Positions 42,323 to 51,767 of a stretch of 64,000 bases of DNA are shown here, piece by piece. Within the stretch, counting starts at the first letter, position 1, and every line of letters starts with the position of its first letter. Both the position numbers and the translations under genes were made by a program. Source of the stretch: Paenibacillus baekrokdamisoli (GTDB lineage Bacteria; Bacillota; Bacilli; Paenibacillales; Paenibacillaceae); the NCBI RefSeq assembly GCF_003945345.1, contig NZ_AP019308.1:4605501-4669500 (forward strand), given 5' to 3'. The notes beneath the pieces are model-generated. The model saw only the letters and a program-made list of their open reading frames with translations, made no database searches and was not told the origin of the DNA.

Positions 42323-43822
42323 TCATGCCGCTTGCAGCAGTAAACTAAACTTGACGCCCTCTGGCGTATTGGCAATGCCGTATTCAGCGCCATGCGCATC
42401 CAGCACCTTGCTTACAATGTATAGGCCCAGACCACTGCCGCCGGTCGTACGGCTGCGAGATTGCTCCACTCGATAGAACGGATCGAATAATCGTGTTAGC
42501 TTGGCTTCATCCAGCTGTACGCCCGTATTCAATACCTCAAGCTTATAGAGTCGCTGAACAAGAGCAAACTCTTCTCCCACGCTGGATTGGCGAATTTCCG
42601 CAAGCTTGATGGTAACCCGCTCCCCCTCACCAGAATATTGCACAGCATTGCATACAATATTAGCGACAGCTTTAGCCATCAGCCGTTCATCCGCAACGAT
42701 GAAGGCTTCAGTTGGCAGAGAGCTTTCAATCTGCATACTCTTCACATCGGCCAAATAGCTCATGCTCTCAATAGATTCACGTACGAGTTCTGCTAGATCA
42801 ACCTCACGCATAAGCGGCAGGAAATCTCGACTCTCAAGCTTAGATAAGTCCAAAATCTCATGCACCAGCTTATCCATATCGCGCATGATCTTATACGATT
42901 GGCGTAGATATGTGTCACGGTCACGGTAGATGCCAATATTACCGATCATCGCCTCTAATTGACCACTGACCGCCGTTATCGGCGTCTTCAGCTCATGGGA
43001 GATCGTCGCAACGAACTCGCGGCGCTTCGCTTCCTGCTCCCGTTCTCGCACAATATCGTCCTTAAGCTGCGCATTGGCATTCTGCAGTTCTGCCATCGTG
43101 GCTTGCAAATTACTGGCTAGCTTGCTCAAATTCTGCGACAACTCGCCTATCTCGTCACTAGACTTCAGCGGTGCTTCAGGCATGTCAAAGTCTAATGTCG
43201 CAAGCCGCCGCGCCACATTATTCAATCCAATCAATGGACGCGCAATCAACCGCGAATAAATCGCTGCCCCTCCAATAGCAATGAGAAGAATGGCAATCAG
43301 CATGTACGGCAGGAATCGCAAGATCACTTCTGACGCCTCATCGATAGGCTGCAGCGGCGCATCTATGGATAAAGTGAACGCCTCATTGCTCTCAGCAAAA
43401 TGAATCGTCCGCTCTACACTCAGCATATGATTCTTGCGGTCTAAACCCCCGCGTCCCTCATTCGTTCGACCAGAAATAATTTGCCTTCGGATACCCGGGA
43501 ATCCTCCGTCGCCAATTAGCCCATTATTAAATCGCATGAAATTCGGTGAGATATCATATACCCATCCATTCTTGTCACGCAGGTTGAGCCACGCATTATG
43601 CTCTTGACCGAATTGCGACATCAGCGGCAAAGCTTCTTTGGCCGGCTTGCCGTCTATCGCTTTAATCAGTTCATTAACGCCAGTCTCCAGCCTCGACTGC
43701 TTAATATTCTTATAGTAACCAGGCAGCATAAAATACAGCGTTAAATAAATAAGTAAGGCCGAGACGACTAACAGAATCGTCGTAATGATGAAGATTTTGA
43801 ATGTAATACCGCGGCGCCTCAT
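42323..43822 (-). CDS. Membrane sensor histidine kinase
   Basis: A 499-residue kinase. Helices at about 8-30 and 168-190 flank an extracytoplasmic sensor of about 135 residues. HAMP, HisKA (F-V-A-T-I-S-H-E-L-K-T-P-I-T-A) and HATPase follow. The HATPase has N box N-I-V-C-N-A-V-Q-Y, G1 L-N-T-G-V-Q (D-x-G replaced by N-T-G) and G2 G-G-S-G-L-G-L-Y-I-V. The stimulus is unknown. It overlaps the upstream response regulator by four bases, so it is the cognate partner. Confidence 0.9.
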   Translation of the reverse strand: MRRRGITFKIFIITTILLVVSALLIYLTLYFMLPGYYKNIKQSRLETGVNELIKAIDGKPAKEALPLMSQFGQEHNAWLNLRDKNGWVYDISPNFMRFNNGLIGDGGFPGIRRQIISGRTNEGRGGLDRKNHMLSVERTIHFAESNEAFTLSIDAPLQPIDEASEVILRFLPYMLIAILLIAIGGAAIYSRLIARPLIGLNNVARRLATLDFDMPEAPLKSSDEIGELSQNLSKLASNLQATMAELQNANAQLKDDIVREREQEAKRREFVATISHELKTPITAVSGQLEAMIGNIGIYRDRDTYLRQSYKIMRDMDKLVHEILDLSKLESRDFLPLMREVDLAELVRESIESMSYLADVKSMQIESSLPTEAFIVADERLMAKAVANIVCNAVQYSGEGERVTIKLAEIRQSSVGEEFALVQRLYKLEVLNTGVQLDEAKLTRLFDPFYRVEQSRSRTTGGSGLGLYIVSKVLDAHGAEYGIANTPEGVKFSLLLQAA

Positions 43823-44502
43823 CCTTCTACGCCTACCATTTCATTCTCCAAGGCATAACCGACTCCCTTAACCGTTCGGATAATGGGAATGCCTAGCTTT
43901 TTACGAATATTCTTAATATGCGCATCTACGATTCGCGAATCGCCAAAGTAATCATAGCCCCATACTTTATCAAGCAGCATGTCCCTTGTCATAATGCGAC
44001 CGGCATTGCTGAGCAGTGTTTGCAAAATATCAAATTCCTTCGTGGTCGTCTCTATGAAGCGCCCTTCGACGTATACCTTGTAAGCATCTACATCCAGTCG
44101 AAGCCGATCGTCGAAGGGCAGCTCGCCTGATTGCACATGCTTCGTCCGTCTGAGCACTGCTTCTACCCGCTTAATGAGCACCTGAAAGGAGAATGGCTTG
44201 GTTACGTAATCATCGGCTTCCTCTTCGAACGCACGCAGCTGATCCTTCTCTTCACTAAGTGCAGTCATCACGATAACAGGTGTCTCTGACTTCTCCCGAA
44301 TCATTCGGCAGATCGAATAACCGTCCAGTGAAGGCAGCATTAAATCAAGAATAACAAGGTCATAGGGCTGCTGCTGAAACAGGTTCCAGCCTTCAAGACC
44401 ATCGCTAGCTGCATCCACCTCATATTGCTGGGCTCGGAGAAATTCACTGATTAGCTCTTGAATATAATGATCGTCTTCCACGACGAGAATCTTAGCCGGC
44501 AT
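43819..44502 (-). CDS. OmpR-family response regulator
   Basis: A 227-residue regulator. The receiver has V-E-D-D, phospho-Asp in L-V-I-L-D-L-M-L-P-S, Thr in V-M-T-A-L and Lys in V-T-K-P-F. The C-terminal winged helix includes T-T-K-E-F-D-I-L-Q-T-L and a closing V-D-A-H-I-K-N-I-R-K-K-L. First gene of the regulator-kinase pair, coupled through an ATGA overlap. Confidence 0.92.
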   Translation of the reverse strand: MPAKILVVEDDHYIQELISEFLRAQQYEVDAASDGLEGWNLFQQQPYDLVILDLMLPSLDGYSICRMIREKSETPVIVMTALSEEKDQLRAFEEEADDYVTKPFSFQVLIKRVEAVLRRTKHVQSGELPFDDRLRLDVDAYKVYVEGRFIETTTKEFDILQTLLSNAGRIMTRDMLLDKVWGYDYFGDSRIVDAHIKNIRKKLGIPIIRTVKGVGYALENEMVGVEG

Positions 44503-44748
44503 GCCGTAGCCTCCCTATTATATTAGGATAAGATCATCTTAACGCAGCAGTATGAAAATAGGATGAATACATACTGAAAGAGGGATGAATAATGAATGCC
44601 ATCGATTAAACAACACGATATGTAGACAATATTCAAGAAAATAGTTAAAATGAGCGTTAAACAGACTTGTTCGACTAACAGATTAAGAGTAATTTTCGCA
44701 ATTTGCTTACGCTTTGAATAGATGAATAACAAGGAGGATGAATGGCCT

Positions 44749-45225
44749 ATGCCTTCTCCGCAGGAAATGCCGATAACCAAACTTGATGCTACAGATCGCA
44801 AAATCATTGCAATGCTTCATGAAAACAGTCGTATCTCTTATACCGATCTAGCCAAGGAAATCGGTCTTTCAAGAGTTTCCGTACAAGCAAGAGTAAACGC
44901 TCTTATGGAGGAAGGAGTCATCGAGAGATTCACGATCGTTATCAATCCAGAGAGGGTAGGAATCTCTGTCTCCGCTTTTTTCAACGTCGAAGTGGAACCT
45001 CAATTCCTGCACGACGTTGCGGACCAACTAGCCATGGAGCCCCCAATTTCGAGCCTGTACCATATGACAGGGCCAACCAAACTCCATATGCACGGGTTGT
45101 TCGCCGACAATCAAGAGATGCAGGATTTCCTCAAGAATAAGCTGTATGTCCTGCCGGGAATTATGAGCGTTGATACGCAGGTTCTTATTAACCGCTTCAA
45201 AAGTCGTATGGGAATGCGCTTGTAA
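44749..45225 (+). CDS. Lrp/AsnC-family transcriptional regulator
   Basis: A 158-residue regulator. The N-terminal helix-turn-helix (L-D-A-T-D-R-K-I-I-A-M-L, then T-D-L-A-K-E-I-G-L-S-R-V-S-V-Q-A-R) is followed by an alpha-beta RAM domain (A-F-F-N-V-E-V-E...). Such proteins sense amino acids as octamers. The ATG at 44749 lies eleven bases after AAGGAGG (44731-44737); the upstream in-frame ATG at 44722 precedes that site and is unlikely. No target gene is obvious nearby. Confidence 0.88.
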   Translation: MPSPQEMPITKLDATDRKIIAMLHENSRISYTDLAKEIGLSRVSVQARVNALMEEGVIERFTIVINPERVGISVSAFFNVEVEPQFLHDVADQLAMEPPISSLYHMTGPTKLHMHGLFADNQEMQDFLKNKLYVLPGIMSVDTQVLINRFKSRMGMRL

Positions 45226-45273
45226 AACATACGAATAATAACGAAAGTTTTAACCGCTTTATGAGTTCCAAGT

Positions 45274-45322
45274 AAAACCAATAGGGTACCCACGATTTTT
45301 ACGTGAGTACCCTATTGGTTTT
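45274..45322 (+). terminator. Bidirectional terminator
   Basis: AAAACCAATAGGGTAC pairs perfectly with GTACCCTATTGGTTTT around a loop containing ATTTTTACG. It is between the Lrp gene and the convergent SASP gene. Confidence 0.85.
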
Positions 45323-45445
45323 CGATGCGCCAACCCCGAGCAAACCCCTTGCTGCTACTATACAACTCGGTCTTTCACGATATTTATGCCCAGTGCCCTT
45401 TGCGTTCCGCCCGCTTTAGGGATGGGATCTACCGTATCCGTTTAC

Positions 45446-45733
45446 TTAAGGCTGGTTCTGATCCACAAGCTTTTGCTGCGCCATACGTATCAGCTCCTTG
45501 ACCATAGCTCCACCGATCTGTCCGCCGATTTTCCCCGCCGACTCGGTCGTTAAGTCACCATTAAATCCAGGTTCCAACGGTATCCCCAGCGACTTTGCCA
45601 CCTCATATTTCACATCATCGGGTCGATTCGAATTTACTGCATAACCTTCACGCCGCATCACATCAGCTTTGAATGCACTCATCTGAGCTTCCGCACCCGG
45701 AACTATAAGCCTTCTCCGACCTCTTCGCGCCAT
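45446..45733 (-). CDS. Alpha/beta-type small acid-soluble spore protein
   Basis: A 95-residue DNA-coating spore protein. The two diagnostic helices are present: K-Y-E-V-A-K-S-L-G-I containing the GPR protease site (E-V), and G-G-Q-I-G-G-A-M-V-K-E-L-I-R-M-A. The intervening loop and a basic N-terminal extension (A-R-R-G-R-R-R-L) make it longer than the usual 60-75 residues. It protects DNA from UV and heat in spores and is an amino acid store on germination. Forespore expression is expected from the family. Confidence 0.92.
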   Translation of the reverse strand: MARRGRRRLIVPGAEAQMSAFKADVMRREGYAVNSNRPDDVKYEVAKSLGIPLEPGFNGDLTTESAGKIGGQIGGAMVKELIRMAQQKLVDQNQP

Positions 45734-45797
45734 CGTTAACCGCCTCCTTGGTCATCTTTACTTGTTACCTTGTCCCAAGGTGCAGGTACATATGCGA

Positions 45798-46418
45798 TTA
45801 AACGAATATTTCGTAAATGCCGATTGCGATCAGAAGCATGCCGCCAATTGTATTCGCATATTTGCCAAACCAAGTTTGTGCAAGCTTGAAGCCAATTCGA
45901 GCTCCAAGAGCAATCGTAAGAAAAGAAAACAAGCCGATGGATAAAGTCGTAGCAAGCGGAGACAATTGGGTGACACCCGCACCAAATCCGCTTGCGAGAC
46001 AATTAATGGACAAAGCGAATCCAAGCGCTAACGATTCCCGCCACGAAATCATATTATTGCCGTCTTTATCCGCCTTCTCCGGATGACGAATAAGAGCGCT
46101 CGGTCCCTCTCCTTCGTTTAAATCCCGGGAAGCATCCCCGTTCGCCAGATTCTGCTGTCTTCTATCGGAATAGATACTCCACAACCCAATGAGGACAACC
46201 AGTATCCCCCCGCACATATTCGCAGTTTTTACCGGGATAACTGCCGCGATCGCCTGCCCCGATACTAAGGATAGATAGGCAGCTATCATCGATAAGATGG
46301 CAATGATGACATTAGATAAAACGGGTATTCTTGTGGATCTCGTGCCAAATGACATCCCAATCCCCAAATTGTCCAGATTCGCAGCCAAACCAATTCCGAT
46401 AATCGAAAGCCAATGCAT
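45798..46418 (-). CDS. ytaF: YtaF/MntP-like sporulation membrane protein
   Basis: A 206-residue protein with six predicted helices in two inverted halves. Each half contains a family motif: N-L-D-N-L-G-I-G-M-S-F-G-T in the first and S-I-N-C-L-A-S-G-F-G-A-G-V in the second. The hydrophilic middle loop is charged. YtaF is a sporulation-associated relative of the manganese exporter MntP. The ATG at 46418 is behind AGGAGGGATA. It lies 64 bases upstream of the SASP gene on the same strand. Confidence 0.9.
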   Translation of the reverse strand: MHWLSIIGIGLAANLDNLGIGMSFGTRSTRIPVLSNVIIAILSMIAAYLSLVSGQAIAAVIPVKTANMCGGILVVLIGLWSIYSDRRQQNLANGDASRDLNEGEGPSALIRHPEKADKDGNNMISWRESLALGFALSINCLASGFGAGVTQLSPLATTLSIGLFSFLTIALGARIGFKLAQTWFGKYANTIGGMLLIAIGIYEIFV

Positions 46419-46521
46419 GCTTATATCCCTCCTGATCAATCGCAGGTGAACTATAAGATATGCAAGAGCCCAGTTATGTTGAAACACTTTTCAATGAATT
46501 CATGCAATGTTCACAACCCGA

Positions 46522-49500
46522 CTACAAGGAAGAGGTCTTGTTCCCACCTTGAGCTTCAATGTCCATATTGCCTTTACGCTTCAATTTGTTCCAGCCGACA
46601 GCCATTCCTTTTACAGCAGCAAGCAGGGATTTGATAATCACATACGTCATGAACTGTCGATAAACGATACGCTGTAGGAACAGAGAAGCCAAAGGCTTCA
46701 GACTCACCTTCTCTAGGCGGAACGCGAATATCGCAACCAGCAAATCTAGAAGAAAAAATCCAGCATAATAGCCGCACGCCTTACCGGCACTGCTTGTGAA
46801 CAAGGAGCATACAAACAAAATATCGATAATTGGAGATATCGTTTGGTATACATATTGAAAGAGCCACATATTCGGAAGACCAATATACCCAAGTGTCTTA
46901 TGCTTCGGATTGAGAAGTGCTTTCCGGTGCTTCCACAGACATTGCAATGTGCCATACGTCCAGCGGTAACGCTGCTTAATGAAGCTTCTTACATCATCTG
47001 GCGCTTCCGTATAGGCATAGGCCCGCTCTTCATAACCTATCGTGAAGCCTAATCGGAGCAAGGATAATGTAAGATCTGTATCCTCGGCAAGTGTATCTTC
47101 TTTATAGTAGCCAGCCTGCTCGATCATCGTTTTTCTCCATGCGCCAATCGCTCCAGGCACAACGGTAATGCAGTTCAGTCGATCGAAGGCACGTCGCTCC
47201 AGATTAAAGCCGGTTACATATTCAATATGCTGCCAGCTGGTCAATATATTCCTCACATTACCGACCTTCACATTACCCGATACAGCGGCCATATTATCAT
47301 CACGGAAGTGACGAATGAGCAGTGAAATAGCATCAGGCGCGATAAGCGTATCTGCATCCAATGCAACAATAAAGTCTCCTTGAGATACCTTGAAGCCCAT
47401 ATTGACAGCTGAGGCCTTGCCCCCATTGGACTTCGTAATCAGACGGACATCCTTCCGATCACCGAAAGCTTCGCGTATGACCTCCTTCGTCTGATCAGTC
47501 GATCCATCATCAACGATAACAATCTCCAAGTTCGGGTAATCACTTTGCAGGATCGAACGAACCGTTTGCACAATCACCTTCTCTTCGTTATAAGCGGCAA
47601 GAACGACGCTAACCGGTGGCTTGAAATTGTCCTGAGGATCTGCGGGCCGATAGCTTTTCTTGTGCCGCCAAGCCAGAAGAGCGAGGCATGCAACACGGAT
47701 GACACCGATCGCAATCGCGGTGCCCAGTAAGATTTGGAGCAGTGTGCTCCAATCCATCAGAGCGTTAAATACCGCGCGATCATAGACCAAGAGCGGACTA
47801 TCGCTCGCGCTAACGACGGGCATCGTCTCCCCACGCGTCTTGCCGATTAATTGGCTCAGCGTCGTGAACGTATATCCTTTACTCTTGATCTGTTCAATTA
47901 TCTTTGGCAGTGCTTTTACTGTCTGCTCCCGATTACCTCCTGCATCATGCAGAAGAATAACATTACCCTGCGGAAGCCGATCCATTACTCTGCGCACAAT
48001 CTCATCCGCCGGAGGCTTCGCCCAATCCTCCGGATCGATAAGCTCTCCAACCATTGTGTAGCCCATCTCTTGGCCGCGGAGAATAGGCAGCAGCTCCGCT
48101 GGCGTAGACGGCTCTGCATCCGCCACATAAGGCGGTCGGAAGAAGGTCATAGAATGGCCTGTAATTTCTTGAATCAGCCGCTGCGTCGCATTGAGCTCCA
48201 TCCTGGTCTGGAAGAGCGAGATCGCCGCTACGTCAGGATGGGTAAACGTATGATTACCAAGCTCATGCCCCTCCTTATACAACTGCTGAATGAGCTCGGG
48301 ATGCATCTCTGCATTCTCTCCGACGACAAAAAAGGATGCTTTTATCCCATAACGCTTCAGAATTTGCAGGATCTGCGGTGTGTATTGTCCACTTGGTCCA
48401 TCATCGAAAGTAAGGACAACCTGCTTCCCTTTAGGCTTCCCGTATCGTTCAACAACATAGGGCAGGGGATAGGTTAGGTAGGATTCATCCGCAATCCCGT
48501 TTTCATCAGTCGTTAGCGTGCGCTTCCCCACACTTGCCGCAGAGGTGATGCGAAGGATCTCTCCGGCACCCAAATAACGAACCGATTCGAGGCTATTGAC
48601 CTCACTGATCTCGTTCACCTTGGCAGCAGGATGATTCAGCAGCTTCCATATGGAAGGGTCCTCTGACCCCAGCCGCCATACCGCCACGCCTTTGAAATCA
48701 TTATCTCGGACGACCTTAATCTGATTGTACAAAGTAGCAGCATCCAGAAACCAGACGATATGCGAATCATTATTATCCTTGTAGCGCATATAAGGGTTCC
48801 CACTCTCGTCATCCCATTGCATGATCAGATGAGATTGCTGAGCCATATCCATAATATCGCCGAACGTTACTGCTTCCGCAGGCTGGTGATCATTCTCTAC
48901 CCAATCGTAGCCGTAATTCCCCATGCTGACGATGATCTTATCTGGCGGTATGTCCAGTTGATCGAGCGTCTGTTCAAACCAATTTTGCGAGGCCACAGGA
49001 CCGGCGGGTCCATCTCCACTATGCTCGTCATACATCATAACGATAAGACGATCCGCTACTTTAGCTAATGCCCCGTAATCAAAAGCATTATCATCTGCCG
49101 GCACATCCTCTGTAACCTGAAGACCGTGTGCATGGAACGTATTTGATAACACGGTTATGAAGGCGGTTAGCAAATCCTGATCCTGCTTGTCTATATTCTC
49201 AAAATCGATATTAATGCCCGCTTCGCCTTGGCTCTCCACTTGGTTGTACAGCAATTGGGTTAATTGCTTAACTTTATCCGGATCAGCCAGCAATTGGTGC
49301 ACAAGTGCCCCATCCCACTTGTTATTTACATAGTTGCTAAGGATCGGCTCAATCTTCAAATTCCTCGCCTTGGCGATTTGAACGACATCGCTATCCGTTT
49401 GATCATTGATCGTCAGATCCTTTTTCAAAAAGTACCACTCTGGCAGCAGCGTCGTTAGCGATTTATCATTTTGAAGCAGTGATTCCTTGCTTTTGTCGTC

Positions 49501-50271
49501 CCAATTCACATAGAAGCCGTATACTTCCTCCTCATGCGGCTGTGCCACTTCAGTTACTCTATGATGGCGGCGATAATCGAGCTGGAAAGTAGGATGTTCC
49601 TTGTCTTCCTGCCTTAGCTGATGTTCCAGCGTTGATTCACTAAGCTTCTCAGCAATCGGGCTCAATCGATGAAGAAGATTCCGATCTGAATTGAGACTCA
49701 GTTGTGGAAGAAATGGGTTAACCCCGATACTAACGCCAAATACGGCGAGAATGAGGATCGTAAAGCTGACAAAGGCAATGAAGAGACGCTTAGTGAGCAG
49801 CCAACGGCGTTTATTCTCATCTTGAAAAACATAATCTCTCTTGCCTAAATTTTGAGCTAAAGGAAGATTGAAGATCAATAGGAAAAGGGGAAACGATAAC
49901 AGAGCCAGCACGATTCCTGTTATTGTGTTCCCCAGAAAGTGTGATCTTCCATGGAAGTTCATATAACTGCCAAGATGCTGTCCAGTTAAAAAGGAGAAGA
50001 GATGAAGGAACGGGAATAGGAATGTAATCGACATCCCCAGCACGATAGCAGGCAGATTCAGACGAAATAACGCTGAAATGAGCAGTATAGCGACAAAGCG
50101 AAAGTCATAAAGCGGAAGCAAACCGATGAACAGACCGACAGAGCCGGCCGCAGCGCCCCGCAGCGCCGTAACAGGGGAAAATAAAGAAGCGAGCAGTCTT
50201 CTACTTGTCTTTCTAATCACATCATGCACGCTCCCCGCTCCATAAAAAATCAATTTCCTCCAATATAGCAA
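46522..50271 (-). CDS. Trifunctional GH18 - polysaccharide deacetylase - GT2 membrane protein
   Basis: A frame of 1,249 codons. Residues about 25-200 are a DUF2062-like helical membrane region (A-A-A-G-S-V-G-L-F-I-G-L-L-P). About 240-590 is a GH18-type barrel with the catalytic G-I-N-I-D-F-E-N. About 645-850 is a NodB deacetylase with T-F-D-D-G-P, H-T-F-T-H metal ligands and L-L-H-D. A helix leads to a processive family 2 glycosyltransferase (V-D-D-G-S-T-D, A-L-D-A-D-T, E-D-T-D, Q-R-Y-R-W) with terminal helices. It probably synthesises and trims an N-acetylhexosamine polymer. Start is unsettled: TTG at 50271 or 50253, or GTG nearer 50229. Confidence 0.88.
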   Translation of the reverse strand: MLYWRKLIFYGAGSVHDVIRKTSRRLLASLFSPVTALRGAAAGSVGLFIGLLPLYDFRFVAILLISALFRLNLPAIVLGMSITFLFPFLHLFSFLTGQHLGSYMNFHGRSHFLGNTITGIVLALLSFPLFLLIFNLPLAQNLGKRDYVFQDENKRRWLLTKRLFIAFVSFTILILAVFGVSIGVNPFLPQLSLNSDRNLLHRLSPIAEKLSESTLEHQLRQEDKEHPTFQLDYRRHHRVTEVAQPHEEEVYGFYVNWDDKSKESLLQNDKSLTTLLPEWYFLKKDLTINDQTDSDVVQIAKARNLKIEPILSNYVNNKWDGALVHQLLADPDKVKQLTQLLYNQVESQGEAGINIDFENIDKQDQDLLTAFITVLSNTFHAHGLQVTEDVPADDNAFDYGALAKVADRLIVMMYDEHSGDGPAGPVASQNWFEQTLDQLDIPPDKIIVSMGNYGYDWVENDHQPAEAVTFGDIMDMAQQSHLIMQWDDESGNPYMRYKDNNDSHIVWFLDAATLYNQIKVVRDNDFKGVAVWRLGSEDPSIWKLLNHPAAKVNEISEVNSLESVRYLGAGEILRITSAASVGKRTLTTDENGIADESYLTYPLPYVVERYGKPKGKQVVLTFDDGPSGQYTPQILQILKRYGIKASFFVVGENAEMHPELIQQLYKEGHELGNHTFTHPDVAAISLFQTRMELNATQRLIQEITGHSMTFFRPPYVADAEPSTPAELLPILRGQEMGYTMVGELIDPEDWAKPPADEIVRRVMDRLPQGNVILLHDAGGNREQTVKALPKIIEQIKSKGYTFTTLSQLIGKTRGETMPVVSASDSPLLVYDRAVFNALMDWSTLLQILLGTAIAIGVIRVACLALLAWRHKKSYRPADPQDNFKPPVSVVLAAYNEEKVIVQTVRSILQSDYPNLEIVIVDDGSTDQTKEVIREAFGDRKDVRLITKSNGGKASAVNMGFKVSQGDFIVALDADTLIAPDAISLLIRHFRDDNMAAVSGNVKVGNVRNILTSWQHIEYVTGFNLERRAFDRLNCITVVPGAIGAWRKTMIEQAGYYKEDTLAEDTDLTLSLLRLGFTIGYEERAYAYTEAPDDVRSFIKQRYRWTYGTLQCLWKHRKALLNPKHKTLGYIGLPNMWLFQYVYQTISPIIDILFVCSLFTSSAGKACGYYAGFFLLDLLVAIFAFRLEKVSLKPLASLFLQRIVYRQFMTYVIIKSLLAAVKGMAVGWNKLKRKGNMDIEAQGGNKTSSL

Positions 50272-50374
50272 ACTGGAGCGGTAGAAGAAGTTACAAGAAA
50301 GTTACAAGGCAGCTTCCAACGAGATGCCAAAATCTTCAAGGCTTATAAAAAACTGCTTATCGGATTGTAAGAGC

Positions 50375-51331
50375 CTAATCAAACCAACCCTTTTTCCTGA
50401 ACCACATGAACATTCCCACACCCAAAAGAGCCATTACGCCCAGCACGATATAGTAGCCAGAGTACCAGTTAAGCTCAGGCATGTTCTTGAAATTCATTCC
50501 ATATAAGCCAGCAATGAACGTCAGCGGCATGAAGATCGTCGTAATGACCGTCAATGTCTTCATGATGGTATTCATTCGATTCGAATTTAGCGACATGTAA
50601 TGATCACGCATATCTGAGGTCATATCCCGGTTGGAATCGACAATCTCTGAGAGCTTCAGTAGATGATCATGAATGTCCGTGAAGAATGGCATATATTTAT
50701 GTAATCCATCAATTCGCTGCGTATTCAAGATACGATAGAGCAAATCTCGCATGGGCACAATTGTTTTGCGCAGCTTGTGCAGCTTGTTTCGAATATCAAA
50801 CACTTCGCTAAGCTTGTCTTGTACAACCTCATTATGGCTACCTGTCTCCAAGTCAAGGAGCTGGTCCTCAATGGCTTGAACAGTCGGAAAATAATAGTCG
50901 ACCAGCTCATCCATAACTACATAAGCGGCATGTAAATTCCCGTGAATTTCAAAATGAGGCTTCAGCAGCACCTTCTTCCACGCCTGATCGATTTCCGTAT
51001 GCGGTTTGGCATGATAAGTGACAATGAAGTTGTGACCAATAAACAAGTCAATTTCATCCGTTTGCAATGTTTTTTGATCAAGCGCATGCAGGACTAAGAA
51101 ATGAACATCCGCTTCGTAATGATCCATCTTCGGCCTTTGGAGATACATGAGACAATCTTCAATCGCCAGCGGGTGAAAATGAAAATGGCTATCCAGCAGC
51201 TTCGATTCTTCTGCAGTCGGTTGGCAGAAATCCACCCAGAACCACTTGATGTTTGCTGCTTGGTCGAGCTGCTCGAGCGTTTTATTTTCGATGACCTGAT
51301 GGTCCTTAGTAATCATTAATGTACGAATCAT
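50375..51331 (-). CDS. corA: CorA-family magnesium/divalent cation transporter
   Basis: A 318-residue pentameric channel protein. A long helical cytoplasmic N-terminus is followed by two C-terminal helices with the signature Y-G-M-N in the loop, then M-P-E-L. A short basic tail ends the protein. The ATG at 51331 follows GGGATGGGGAA; the frame extends to 51394 but overlaps the promoter. No M-box riboswitch was seen upstream. Confidence 0.92.
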   Translation of the reverse strand: MIRTLMITKDHQVIENKTLEQLDQAANIKWFWVDFCQPTAEESKLLDSHFHFHPLAIEDCLMYLQRPKMDHYEADVHFLVLHALDQKTLQTDEIDLFIGHNFIVTYHAKPHTEIDQAWKKVLLKPHFEIHGNLHAAYVVMDELVDYYFPTVQAIEDQLLDLETGSHNEVVQDKLSEVFDIRNKLHKLRKTIVPMRDLLYRILNTQRIDGLHKYMPFFTDIHDHLLKLSEIVDSNRDMTSDMRDHYMSLNSNRMNTIMKTLTVITTIFMPLTFIAGLYGMNFKNMPELNWYSGYYIVLGVMALLGVGMFMWFRKKGWFD

Positions 51332-51364
51332 AGCTTGTTCCCCATCCCGATGCTCATTTGATCC

Positions 51365-51394
51365 ATTGTAGCATGTACAATTTTGCCAGAGCAA
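51365..51394 (-). promoter_or_regulatory. Candidate sigma-A promoter of corA
   Basis: TTGCTC (51394-51389) and TACAAT (51370-51365) are 18 bases apart. The predicted start gives a leader of about 25 bases. Confidence 0.55.
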
Positions 51395-51527
51395 TTGGGC
51401 CTTCGAACCTAGCGGAACACCCGCGCTTCAGAATTTACTAATGTTAACGATAGATATTCGAAATAACAACAAATAAACCATCAGCCCATGCTAATGGTTT
51501 ATTCCGTAAATAATTTATGAGATAAAG

Positions 51528-51753
51528 AAGGCTCAACACTAAAATAAGGGCTTGATAAATTCGAATCATGGTGCGTAGAAGGTCGCTGCGCGGACAGATC
51601 ATTCTTACGATCGCTGTTGCCTCCCTATTTCTTGATTCTATCCCTTAGGGGTAGAAATAAGGAGACAAAGGCGAACGCTAGCGCTTCTTCAGAACGATTC
51701 CGTCCGCTTCGCTGGGTACTTCGTGTTGGAAAGCACTGATTATGGATTAGAGC
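51528..51753 (-). repeat. MITE-like palindromic element, copy B
   Basis: Nearly identical to 20962-21190 but in the opposite orientation, about 30 kb away. It has the same AAGGCTC-type ends and the same paired arms (GCGGACAGATCATTCTT with AGAACGATTCCGTCCGC). Several differences between copies occur in both arms of stems, some as G-T compatible changes. No open frame is present. It lies between corA and the signal-peptidase-like gene. Confidence 0.85.
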
Positions 51754-51767
51754 ATAAAGAAAGGACA

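Noticed and set aside
45734..45797. Possible sigma-G promoter of the SASP gene
   Set aside because: GCATA with CAAGGTA 18 bases later only partly matches; not strong enough to list.
47851..48477. 208-codon open frame on the plus strand
   Set aside because: Antisense to the conserved deacetylase module of the fusion protein; no RBS and no recognisable domain.
51332..51530. M-box magnesium riboswitch upstream of corA
   Set aside because: No M-box conserved core or terminator/antiterminator pair could be found.
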